From an uncultured Oscillospiraceae bacterium (lineage in GTDB: Bacteria; Bacillota; Clostridia; Oscillospirales; Oscillospiraceae): a DNA stretch of 60,565 bases. The DNA lies in NCBI GenBank assembly GCA_947625285.1, contig CANQNS010000013.1, positions 1 to 60,565 on the forward strand, written 5' to 3'. The notes beneath the pieces were generated by a model, which made no database searches, was not told the DNA's origin, and saw only the letters and a program-made list of their open reading frames with translations. Shown in pieces: positions 21,001 to 26,888 of the stretch. How positions within the stretch are numbered: position 1 is the stretch's first letter; each line of letters begins with the position of its first letter. The position numbers were made by a program, and so were the translations under genes.

Positions 21001-22302
21001 CGGAGCGAGCGGCACGCCATGCGCAGAGTCGTGTCCTCCGGCTACCATCGGACCGAGTATACCAAGGCCATGAACGAGGCGGGCTATACCATTTTGTGCC
21101 CCCAGCTCTCGCCCATCCACTTCAAGCTGCTGCGGGCGGCGGTGGGCTCTTTCGGCTACAACATCGAGCTGCTGGAAAGCCCCCGGCAGACCTCCGTGGA
21201 CGTGGGGCTCCGATACGTCAACAACGACGCCTGCTACCCCTCCATGCTGGTGGTGGGCCAGATCATGGAGGCGTTGCAGTCCGGCCGGTACGACACGGAA
21301 AAAACGGCGGTGTTCATCACCCAGACCGGCGGCGGCTGCCGGGCCACCAACTACATAGGCTTCATCCGCCGGGCCTTGGAAAAGGCCGGCATGGGCCATG
21401 TGCCCGTCATATCCGTCAGCGTCCAGGGGCTGGAGACCAACGAGGGCTTCCACTTCACCGCCACCATGCTGCTGAAGGCCATGCAGGCGTTGGTGTACGG
21501 GGACCTGTTCATGCGGGTGCTGTATCGGATGCGGCCTTACGAGGTGACGGCCGGCTCCGCCGACGCGCTGCACGAAAAGTGGGAGCGGCAGTGTATCGAG
21601 GCGTTGGAGGGGCCCTTCTCCATGGCACGGTTCAACAAAAACGTGGAGGACATCGTCCGGCAGTTCGACGCGCTGCCCATCCATGAGGACATGGTAAAGC
21701 CCCGGGTGGGCATCGTGGGGGAGATCCTGGTAAAATTCGACCCGGAGGCCAACAACCACCTGGTGGAGCTTTTGGAGAGCGAGGGCGCGGAGGCGGTGGT
21801 GCCGGATCTGGCGGACTTCCTCATGTACTGCTTCTATAACGCCAACTTCAAGGCGGAGCACCTGGGGGGCAAGGCGTCCACGGCAAGGCTCTCCAACCTG
21901 GGCATCGCCGCGGGGGAGCGGTTCCGCAGCCACGCCCGCCGGGCCCTGGAGCGCAGCCGCCACTTCACCGGCCTGTCCCGGATCGGCCAGCTTGCCGACT
22001 ACGCCAAGGACTATGTGTCCCTGGGCAACCAGACCGGGGAGGGGTGGTTCCTGACCGGGGAGATGCTGGAGCTGATCCACAGCGGCACCACCAACATCAT
22101 CTGCACCCAGCCCTTCGCCTGTCTGCCCAACCATATCGTGGGCAAGGGCGTCATCAAGGAGCTGCGGGCCAGCTACCCCCAGGCCAACATCATCGCCGTG
22201 GACTATGACCCCGGCGCCAGCGAGGTGAACCAGCTCAACCGCATCAAGCTCATGCTGTCCGCCGCCCGGGAAAAGCTCCGGGACGACCGGCAGGTCAGTT
22301 GA
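18031..22302 (+). CDS. Large acyl-CoA dehydratase activase (two BadF/BcrA ATPase domains plus DUF2229 and dehydratase-like region)
   Basis: 1423 residues. Two ASKHA ATPase domains of the HgdC/BcrA activator type lie in tandem: GIDIGSTTVK near residue 11 and GIDAGSTTTK near 326. Each has cluster-ligand Cys of this family (CAGGTGSF and AARCGVF in the first; CSSGCGSF and GTRCTVF in the second). A Cys-rich linker CQGCNNHC follows near 609, then a DUF2229-type region from about 677 and a C-terminal part resembling 2-hydroxyacyl-CoA dehydratase subunits (NDACYPSM, TGGGCRATNY). Activators of this type inject a high-energy electron at the cost of ATP. Start by GGAGAGGGAAAG 6 nt upstream. The protein is common in Clostridia but its substrate is unknown, and no separate dehydratase is nearby. 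Confidence 0.87.
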   Translation: MPQAARPYALGIDIGSTTVKIAILRASDGKMVFSDYERHHANIQRTLSGLLRKAEAALGDGNVTPVITGSGGLTMAGLLGVPFTQEVVAVATALRDYAPQTDVAIELGGEDAKIIYFTGGIDQRMNGICAGGTGSFIDQMAALLQTDAAGLNRYAAGYKAIYPIAARCGVFAKSDIQPLINEGATREDLAASVFQAVVNQTISGLACGKPIRGNVAFLGGPLHFLPELKNAFVRTLRLTPEQTIAPENAHLFAAAGAAMTAERDAAAISLAALREKLEAERQMRFEIKRLEPLFKSREEYDEFRARHALHQVRKGDLASYSGNCFLGIDAGSTTTKAALIGQDGSLLYSFYSNNNGSPLATAIRAVGEIKDRLPDTAHIAYSCSTGYGEALIKAALLLDEGEVETIAHYYAASFFEPEVDCILDIGGQDMKCIRIRDKAVDSVQLNEACSSGCGSFIETFAVSLGYTAPEFAREALFAENPIDLGTRCTVFMNSNVKQAQKEGAPVADISAGLAYSVIKNALYKVMKIAGPEDLGAHTVVQGGTFYNDAVLRSFERISGCQAVRPDIAGIMGAFGAALVARERWHGQKTSMLGLDDILSLRYDTRMTRCQGCNNHCMLTVNIFDGGARRYISGNRCEKGLGAEKKSDADKVPNLFEYKLKRVFDYEPLPLEKAPRGTVGIPRVLNMYENYPYWATFFRELGFRVVLSRPSTRKIYEMGIESIPSESECYPAKLAHGHVQWLLRQGIKFIFYPCLPYERNETPGAANHYNCPIVTSYSENLKNNVEELADPSVRFMNPFLPFYDETPLSHQLVKEFGAAFGIPPAEVGAACHKAWRELDRARHDIERKGEEVLRYMERTGRHGIVLAGRPYHVDPEINHGIPDLIASYGLCVLTEDSVSHLAEPERPLMAVDQWMYHSRLYRAAEYVKGRDDLDLVQLNSFGCGLDAVTTDQVSDILTRSGKLYTVLKIDEMNNLGAARIRIRSLISALRLRSERHAMRRVVSSGYHRTEYTKAMNEAGYTILCPQLSPIHFKLLRAAVGSFGYNIELLESPRQTSVDVGLRYVNNDACYPSMLVVGQIMEALQSGRYDTEKTAVFITQTGGGCRATNYIGFIRRALEKAGMGHVPVISVSVQGLETNEGFHFTATMLLKAMQALVYGDLFMRVLYRMRPYEVTAGSADALHEKWERQCIEALEGPFSMARFNKNVEDIVRQFDALPIHEDMVKPRVGIVGEILVKFDPEANNHLVELLESEGAEAVVPDLADFLMYCFYNANFKAEHLGGKASTARLSNLGIAAGERFRSHARRALERSRHFTGLSRIGQLADYAKDYVSLGNQTGEGWFLTGEMLELIHSGTTNIICTQPFACLPNHIVGKGVIKELRASYPQANIIAVDYDPGASEVNQLNRIKLMLSAAREKLRDDRQVS

Positions 22303-22321
22303 CATAATTTCCAAATGCGCA

Positions 22322-22358
22322 AGAAAGAGCGGCGTCCATGAGGACGCCGTTCTTTTTA
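22322..22358. terminator. Bidirectional terminator between activase and HxlR genes
   Basis: An 8-bp stem (22330-22337 with 22342-22349), 4-nt loop, TTCTTTTT on the plus side and AAGAAAG on the other. It overlaps the hxlR stop codon. Confidence 0.85.
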
Positions 22359-22703
22359 TGTTTCCGCCTCTTGCGCCAGCTTGGCGGCGCGGTATTCCTC
22401 GCCCCAGGCCCGCATGGCGTCCAGGATGGGCTGGAGGCTCCGGCCCAGGTCGGTCAGCGAATACTCCACCCGTGGGGGCACTTCGGGAAACACGGTGCGG
22501 GTGACGAGCCCGTCCGCCTCCATGGACCGCAGGCTGTCGGTGAGGACCTTCTGGCTCACGCCGTCCAGGTCCCGATGCAGCTCGTTGAACCGCCAGGGGC
22601 GGACCATGAGGTTTCGTATGATGAGCAGCTTCCACTTGTTGCCTATGAGCTGCACGGTGGTGGCTACGGGGCATTCGGGCAGCAGTTCGGCCTTTGTTTT
22701 CAT
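22356..22703 (-). CDS. HxlR family transcriptional regulator
   Basis: 115 residues with the compact winged helix of HxlR/YodB regulators: CPVATTVQLIGNKWKLLIIRNL is the usual first helix with an N-terminal Cys (C12), then FNELHRDLDGVSQKVLTDSLR as recognition helix and RVEYSLTDLG as the wing. Many relatives sense aldehydes or quinones through that Cys. GGAGG lies 6 nt before the ATG. It is transcribed away from the Cys-repeat peptide gene, with repeats in the shared region, so it is a good candidate regulator of that cluster and of itself. Confidence 0.9.
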   Translation of the reverse strand: MKTKAELLPECPVATTVQLIGNKWKLLIIRNLMVRPWRFNELHRDLDGVSQKVLTDSLRSMEADGLVTRTVFPEVPPRVEYSLTDLGRSLQPILDAMRAWGEEYRAAKLAQEAET

Positions 22704-22779
22704 ATCGCGCCTCCATACAGTCAGAATCGAATGTTACACTTGGATGATACTGCGCCGCCGGGCCCTATGTCAATCAGTT

Positions 22780-22814
22780 ACAAAAAGGTGCGTACCCCAC
22801 CTTTTTGTGCGTAC
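22780..22814. promoter_or_regulatory. Candidate HxlR operator: inverted and direct repeats
   Basis: An 11-bp inverted repeat ACAAAAAGGTG / CACCTTTTTGT (22780-22790 and 22798-22808) is interleaved with an 8-bp direct repeat GTGCGTAC (22788-22795 and 22807-22814). It adjoins the -35 of the peptide promoter, so a bound regulator would block it. Confidence 0.6.
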
Positions 22815-22842
22815 TTGTGGAGGACGAAAATGTCCCTATAAT
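22815..22842 (+). promoter_or_regulatory. Promoter of the ACGX peptide cluster
   Basis: TTGTGG (22815-22820), 16-bp spacer, perfect TATAAT (22837-22842). The start would be near 22849, giving a leader of about 46 nt with AAGGAGGAC before the ATG at 22895. Confidence 0.75.
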
Positions 22843-22894
22843 GGAAGCCACAGGAGGCGGACAGCTTTCTGAATCTGACAAGGAGGACAGCACG

Positions 22895-23080
22895 ATGGCA
22901 CTTTCTGATCTGGCCGGATGGACTGAGGACAAGGTCCCTTCCGCCTGCGGTACGGCCTGTGGCGCGGCTGACAAACCGGAAGAGAAGCCCGCGGCCTGCG
23001 GTACGGCGTGTGGCGCGGCTGACAAGCCCGCGGAGAAGCCCGCGGCCTGCGGTACTGCCTGCGGCGCGGGGGACAAGTAA
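22895..23080 (+). CDS. Cys-repeat RiPP precursor peptide, ACGX-repeat type
   Basis: 61 residues: a short leader MALSDLAGWTEDKVPS, then three copies of a 17-residue unit that each contain ACGTACGA (or G) followed by DK and a P/E/K-rich spacer. The six Cys are at 18, 22, 35, 39, 52 and 56, every pair spaced four residues, with strict 17-residue periodicity. AAGGAGGAC gives a very strong ribosome site. A radical SAM/SPASM enzyme follows after a hairpin. Peptides built from A-C-G-X units next to such an enzyme are what I recall being catalogued as the ACGX system; the modification has not been reported to my knowledge. It lacks a signal peptide. An alternative reading, a metal-binding small protein, fits the Cys pattern but not the neighbours as well. 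Confidence 0.85.
   Translation: MALSDLAGWTEDKVPSACGTACGAADKPEEKPAACGTACGAADKPAEKPAACGTACGAGDK
22943..23077 (+). repeat. Three in-frame 51-bp repeats encoding the ACGT-ACGA units
   Basis: Units begin at 22943, 22994 and 23045 (the last is cut short after 33 bp by the stop). The DNA is well conserved with mostly silent changes, so the peptide sequence is under selection rather than the repeat being fresh slippage. Confidence 0.9.
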
Positions 23081-23085
23081 TACCC

Positions 23086-23114
23086 GGCCTCCGGCGGACG
23101 ATCCGCCGGGGGCC
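23086..23114 (+). terminator. Intercistronic stem-loop between precursor and maturase genes
   Basis: A 13-bp stem (23086-23098 with 23102-23114, one G-T pair) with a CGA loop, and only a weak T-tract (CCCTTTTGG). It probably terminates part of the transcripts or protects the short mRNA, so the peptide is made in excess over its enzyme, a common RiPP arrangement. Confidence 0.7.
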
Positions 23115-23135
23115 AAACCCTTTTGGAGCGACGAT

Positions 23136-24167
23136 ATGAGCGAGTATTTTTCCTTCCAGTGGCACATCACAGACCAGTGCGACCAGCGGTGCAAGCACTG
23201 TTATATCTTCTCCGGCGGCGAGCATCAGCATCTGGACTCCATGACTTGGGCGCAGATGGAGGACACGTTTTATAACTGCCTGGACTTCTGCCAGGTCTAC
23301 GATAGGCTGCCTTACTTTTACATCACCGGCGGGGACCCCATCCTGCACCCGGACTTCTGGCGGCTGCTGGAGCTGCTGCATGAGCATGACGCGCCCTTTA
23401 CCATCCTGGGCAATCCCTTCCACCTGAACGACCAGGTGTGTCGGGAGCTGAAGGGGCTGGGCTGCGAGAAGTACCAGCTATCCCTGGACGGCCTTCGCCA
23501 GACCCACGACTGGTTCCGAAAGCCCGGCTCCTATGACTGCACACTGGAGAAGATCGGCTGCATCAAGCGGGCGGGCATCCGCGCCGTCATCATGACTACC
23601 GTGTCCAAGACCAACCGCATGGAGGTGCCGGGCATCATCGACGCGGCGGTGGCGGCCGGTGCTGACGTGTTCGCCTTCTCCCGCTATGTCCCCAGCGGCG
23701 GGGACCTGGACGGGTCCATGACGGCCCGGGAGTACCGGGAGCTGCTGGCGGTGTGCGACAGGAAATTCAAGGAATATGAGGCCCAGGGCTGCCGGACCTG
23801 GTTCAACAAAAAGGACCATCTCTGGACCCTTTACGAGTACGAGACAGGCGCGTTCACCATCCCGGAAAACGCCAAAGCGGGCGTGATCTACGGCGGCTGC
23901 AACTGCGGCAACTGCCACATCACCATCCTGCCCACCGGGGACGTGTATGCCTGCCGCCGGGTAGCTGACAGCCGAGTGGGGAACGTGCTGGAGGACCGGC
24001 TGGCGGACGTGTGGGTGTGCCAGATGGAGCGGTACCGGGATTACGGAAAGTTTGAAAAGTGCGCCAGGTGCGAACTTATGCCCTGGTGCCGGGGCTGCCC
24101 CGCCGTGGCGAAGGGGACCAGCGGCGATTTTTATTCCCCTGACCCCCAATGCTGGAAGGAAGTGTGA
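23136..24167 (+). CDS. Radical SAM/SPASM peptide maturase of the ACGX system
   Basis: 343 residues. The radical SAM cluster motif CDQRCKHC has C15, C19 and C22. ITGGDPIL (63-70) is the glycine-rich SAM-binding strand. The C-terminal SPASM region carries the auxiliary-cluster Cys: C255, C257, C260, C273, then C309, C312, C318, C321 and C339, as CARCELMPWCRGC plus a final Cys. SPASM enzymes with two auxiliary clusters mostly modify small Cys-rich peptides, forming thioether or carbon-carbon links. GGAG 7 nt before the ATG at 23136 fixes the start; the frame is open further 5' but that part overlaps the precursor gene. No separate RiPP recognition domain is evident. The likely substrate is the preceding repeat peptide. 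Confidence 0.9.
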   Translation: MSEYFSFQWHITDQCDQRCKHCYIFSGGEHQHLDSMTWAQMEDTFYNCLDFCQVYDRLPYFYITGGDPILHPDFWRLLELLHEHDAPFTILGNPFHLNDQVCRELKGLGCEKYQLSLDGLRQTHDWFRKPGSYDCTLEKIGCIKRAGIRAVIMTTVSKTNRMEVPGIIDAAVAAGADVFAFSRYVPSGGDLDGSMTAREYRELLAVCDRKFKEYEAQGCRTWFNKKDHLWTLYEYETGAFTIPENAKAGVIYGGCNCGNCHITILPTGDVYACRRVADSRVGNVLEDRLADVWVCQMERYRDYGKFEKCARCELMPWCRGCPAVAKGTSGDFYSPDPQCWKEV

Positions 24168-24171
24168 TATA

Positions 24172-24756
24172 ATGGAACTGCTGGAATTGATGAAGCACCG
24201 GCGGGCCATCCGCCGGTTCGACGCCCGGCAGATAGACGAGAACGCTCTGGAGCAGATACTGGAGGCGGGGCTGTACGCCCCCAGCGCGGGGGGACGGCAG
24301 GGGGTGCTGTTCGCGGTGTGCCAGGACCGGGCGGTAAATGAGCGGCTGGGGAAGATCAAGCGGGCCAACTCCCATCCCAGCATGGCTACGGCCACGCGCT
24401 ATGTGTCCAAAGAACAGCCCAGCATCGCGGACGATCCCGCTCTTGTCAACGCCTTTTATGACGCGCCCACGGTCGTCACTTTTTTCGCGCCGAAGAACTT
24501 TCTGTTTGCGGCGGAGGACTGCGCCTGCGCGGCGGAGAACATGATGCTCATGGCGGACGCGCTGGGGGTGGGTTCCTGTTACATCGGCCAGGGCTGGACG
24601 GCCTTCGCGGACAGCTACGGCCAGGAGATATTGAAAAAGTGGGTCGTCCGCCCGGACTATTATGCGGTGATGCAGCTCCTGCTGGGCTATCCCAAAGAGG
24701 GTGACGCCCACCCAACGCCCAAGCCCCGAAAAGATGGGCGCGTACTGCGGTTTTGA
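24172..24756 (+). CDS. Nitroreductase family FMN protein
   Basis: 194 residues. The N-terminal MKHRRAIRRFD supplies the phosphate-binding Arg pair and APSAGGRQ the flavin-contacting turn; LGVGSCYIGQG and LLLGYPKE are the conserved C-terminal blocks. Family members reduce or oxidise organic substrates with NAD(P)H and FMN; some distant relatives oxidise azoline rings in peptides. The ATG lies 4 bp after the radical SAM stop and uses GGAAGGA inside that gene, so the two are one translational unit. A role in peptide maturation is plausible but inferred only from this coupling. Two Cys in DCACAAEN are unusual. Confidence 0.88.
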   Translation: MELLELMKHRRAIRRFDARQIDENALEQILEAGLYAPSAGGRQGVLFAVCQDRAVNERLGKIKRANSHPSMATATRYVSKEQPSIADDPALVNAFYDAPTVVTFFAPKNFLFAAEDCACAAENMMLMADALGVGSCYIGQGWTAFADSYGQEILKKWVVRPDYYAVMQLLLGYPKEGDAHPTPKPRKDGRVLRF

Positions 24757-24777
24757 ATGGAAGCGGAGCCCTGAGCC

Positions 24778-24945
24778 TTATTCGTGCGAGTCCTTATCGG
24801 CTTTGCTGGACGGCAGTACACGAACGACTGGCTCCGGGTCGCTGATATACATTTCTTCACAATCCCGCTGAGCCGCTATCAGGATATTGATGGCCTCCTC
24901 AGCGGCACGAAACATTTTTAAGTACATTTCCTTATAGTCCGGCAT
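24778..24945 (-). CDS. Small conserved protein paired with an XRE regulator
   Basis: 55 residues starting MPDYKEMYLKMFRAAEEAIN and largely alpha-helical, with an acidic ending. Small proteins with this MPDYKEMYLKMF start occur widely in Clostridia beside XRE repressors, often in mobile or defence regions; the function is unknown. I use the ATG at 24945, preceded by GGAGGTGAG, rather than an upstream start that would lie inside the promoter. It is divergent from the XRE gene and shares its operator. Confidence 0.75.
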   Translation of the reverse strand: MPDYKEMYLKMFRAAEEAINILIAAQRDCEEMYISDPEPVVRVLPSSKADKDSHE

Positions 24946-24964
24946 ATTCTCACCTCCAACGCAA

Positions 24965-24993
24965 ATGATAGGACATATTGTCCAATCCGTCAA
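24965..24993 (-). promoter_or_regulatory. Promoter of the small gene with a palindromic operator in its spacer
   Basis: Minus-strand TTGACG (24988-24993), 17-bp spacer, TATCAT (24965-24970). Inside the spacer is GGACA-TAT-TGTCC (24971-24983), a 13-bp palindrome. A dimer there would cover both promoter elements; the divergent XRE protein is the obvious candidate. Confidence 0.7.
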
Positions 24994-25035
24994 TATGACC
25001 CGACCTGCTGTTGTATATTGGCGGTGGTGATGAGT

Positions 25036-25248
25036 ATGCGTCTACGGATACGCGACTTGCGAGAGGATGCGGATCTGACACAACGCCAGGTGGCGGATGA
25101 ATTGATGTGCGACCAGTCCCTGTACTCCAAGTACGAGCGCGGCGAGCGGCCCCTCCCCTTGGAGATGGCGGTAAAACTGGCGCTCTTCTACAAGACGAGC
25201 CTGGATTACTTGGTCGGCCTTACCGACGATCCCGCACCGAGAAGCTAA
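25036..25248 (+). CDS. XRE family (Cro/C1-type) regulator
   Basis: 70 residues forming one helix-turn-helix domain: RDLREDADLTQRQVADEL, SLYSKYERGERPLPLEMAVKLALFY and the closing TSLDYLVGLTD typical of SinR/Xre-like proteins. No effector domain. Start uncertain: ATG 25036 follows a GGTGGTGAT stretch; ATG 25030 is equally in frame. It probably represses the divergent small gene through the palindrome at 24971. A terminator follows at once. Confidence 0.85.
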   Translation: MRLRIRDLREDADLTQRQVADELMCDQSLYSKYERGERPLPLEMAVKLALFYKTSLDYLVGLTDDPAPRS

Positions 25249-25284
25249 AAAGTGGCAGGAAATGGACTTCCTGCCGCTTTTTGC
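25247..25284 (+). terminator. Terminator of the XRE gene
   Basis: A 15-bp stem (25247-25261 with 25268-25282, one G-T pair) ending in TTTTT; the A-run on the left pairs with the T-tract. Confidence 0.85.
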
Positions 25285-25319
25285 TGCTTCACCATTTTTT
25301 CTAAAGAGGTATATAAACG

Positions 25320-25934
25320 ATGGACGCACAGACTTGTCTCAAAAAATTGGAATATGTAGGCGTGCTGGCCTTCGCCACGGTGGACGCATCCGGCGCGCCG
25401 CAGATACGCAATATCTCCGCTATCCACTATGAGCCGGACCGGATCATATTTTTCACCGCCAAGGGAAAGGATTTTTGTCGGGAACTGCTTGCGGACGGGC
25501 GGGTGCAGGTGTTAGGATATACCCGGTATAAGGAGATGATCCGGCTGGCCGGCAGAGCGGTCCCCGTACCGGACGGTGAGCAGAAGAGATGGATCGACAC
25601 GATATTTGCCGAACAGCCCTATCTTTCCAACGTCTATCCCGGCGACACAAGGAAGCTGGCGGGCATCGTCTTTGAGATACGGGACGGCCAGATCGAGTAT
25701 TTCAACTTGGGCGTCAACCCCATCTTCCGGGAGAGCTATGCCATCGGGGCGGGAAACGTCACGAAAAAGGGCTATGTCATTTCCGATGCGTGCGTGGGCT
25801 GCGGCAGGTGCCTGAAAAACTGCCCACAGCGGTGCATCGAACCGGGGACGCCCTATCAGATACGGCAAACCAACTGCCTGCACTGTGGCAGCTGCTATGC
25901 GGTATGCCCGGTCCATGCGGTGAAACGGAGATGA
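25320..25934 (+). CDS. PNPOx-like flavin protein fused to a 2[4Fe-4S] ferredoxin
   Basis: 204 residues. The first 130 or so form the split-barrel of the pyridoxamine-phosphate-oxidase superfamily (LAFATVDASGAPQIRN and IIFFTAKGKDF), which binds FMN or related cofactors. The last 60 carry two cluster motifs, CVGCGRCLKNCPQRC and CLHCGSCYAVCP. Such fusions suggest an internal electron path from ferredoxin clusters to flavin; the substrate is unknown. AAAGAGG lies 10 nt before the ATG. The sirtuin gene starts right after the stop, so they form an operon. Confidence 0.85.
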   Translation: MDAQTCLKKLEYVGVLAFATVDASGAPQIRNISAIHYEPDRIIFFTAKGKDFCRELLADGRVQVLGYTRYKEMIRLAGRAVPVPDGEQKRWIDTIFAEQPYLSNVYPGDTRKLAGIVFEIRDGQIEYFNLGVNPIFRESYAIGAGNVTKKGYVISDACVGCGRCLKNCPQRCIEPGTPYQIRQTNCLHCGSCYAVCPVHAVKRR

Positions 25935-25936
25935 CT

Positions 25937-26788
25937 ATGGAGAGCTTTGGGGAGAATATCAAGAAGCTGCGGGAGGCCCTGGAGGGGGCGGAGGCCGTGG
26001 TGGTAGGGGCCGGGTCCGGCCTGTCCACGGCGGCGGGCTTCGTCTACGACGGGGAGCGGTTTTACGAGCATTTTGCCGACTTCGCCCAAAAATACGGCTT
26101 CCGGGATATGTACTCCGGGGGCTTTTACCCCTTTGAGAGCCCGGAGGAATTTTGGGCCTATTGGAGCCGGTACATCTTCATCAACCGCTACATGGACCCG
26201 CCGAAGCCGGTGTATGAGAAGGTCCTGGAGCTGGTGCGGGGCAAGGACTACTTCATCCTCACCACCAACGTGGACCACTGCTTCCAGAAGGCCGGCGCGG
26301 ACAAGGACCGGCTTTTCTACACCCAGGGAGATTACGGGCTTTTCCAGTGCTCGGAGCCCTGCCACGACGCCACCTACGACAACGAGGCCGTGATCCGGGC
26401 CATGGTGGAGCGGCAGCGGGATATGCGGGCGCCCACGGAGCTTCTGCCGAAGTGCCCCCGGTGCGGGAAGCCCATGACCGTGAACCTGCGGGCGGACGAC
26501 AAATTCGTGGAGGACGCCGGCTGGCACGCCGCGGCGGAGCGATACGGCGCGTTTTTGCGGGCGCATCAGGGGCGGGCGGTCCTCTTTTGGGAGCTGGGGG
26601 TGGGATTCAATACCCCCGGCATCATCAAATACCCTTTCTGGCGCATGACGGCGGAAAACCCCAGGGCGGTCTATGCGTGTTTGAACCGCAGCAAGGCCTT
26701 CGCGCCGGAGCCGATCGCCCGCCGGGCGATCTGTATCAACGGGGACGTGGGAGAGATCGTGACGCGCCTTTGCGCCGGCGGGCGATAG
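25937..26788 (+). CDS. SirTM-type (class M) sirtuin, probable protein ADP-ribosyltransferase
   Basis: 283 residues with the sirtuin NAD fold: GAGSGLSTAAGF near residue 24, TTNVDHCF replacing the usual TQNID, and a zinc site from CSEPC and CPRCGK. At the position of the catalytic His (normally LHG) the sequence is YTQGDYGLFQC, so Gln replaces His. That Gln and the flanking QGxYGLxQCS pattern are those I recall for SirTM enzymes of Streptococcus and Staphylococcus, which ADP-ribosylate lipoylated GcvH-L rather than deacetylate. Those are encoded with a macrodomain hydrolase, GcvH-L and LplA2, none of which is in this window. Start at ATG 25937 by GGAG 6 nt upstream; ATG 25931 overlaps the previous stop and is an alternative. 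Confidence 0.85.
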   Translation: MESFGENIKKLREALEGAEAVVVGAGSGLSTAAGFVYDGERFYEHFADFAQKYGFRDMYSGGFYPFESPEEFWAYWSRYIFINRYMDPPKPVYEKVLELVRGKDYFILTTNVDHCFQKAGADKDRLFYTQGDYGLFQCSEPCHDATYDNEAVIRAMVERQRDMRAPTELLPKCPRCGKPMTVNLRADDKFVEDAGWHAAAERYGAFLRAHQGRAVLFWELGVGFNTPGIIKYPFWRMTAENPRAVYACLNRSKAFAPEPIARRAICINGDVGEIVTRLCAGGR

Positions 26789-26808
26789 ACGGCATATCCA
26801 CGCCGCGT

Positions 26809-26851
26809 AATAAGGGACCGGGACTTCGGATGAAGTTCCGGCCTCTTATTC
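26809..26851 (+). terminator. Terminator after the sirtuin gene
   Basis: An imperfect 19-bp hairpin (26809-26827 with 26832-26850), AATAAG outer arms pairing with CTTATT; T-rich on both sides, so probably shared with the convergent GNAT gene. Confidence 0.7.
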
Positions 26852-26888
26852 TGTATTTTGTCCGCTCAGCCCGGCAAATGGGAAGTTG

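Noticed and set aside
15880-22716. A 2278-codon open frame on the minus strand
   Set aside because: Only its last 646 codons (from 17820) show homology (GH127). The rest is opposite the activase gene and is kept open by G/C-rich third positions; its translation is low-complexity Gly/Val/His/Leu without domains.
22943-23077. Possible CRISPR-like repeats
   Set aside because: The 51-bp repeats are in frame within a small gene, have no separate spacers and encode a periodic peptide.
24778-25248. Prophage or integrative element remnant
   Set aside because: An XRE regulator and a small protein resemble phage modules, but no integrase, terminase, relaxase or attachment repeats were seen in the window.
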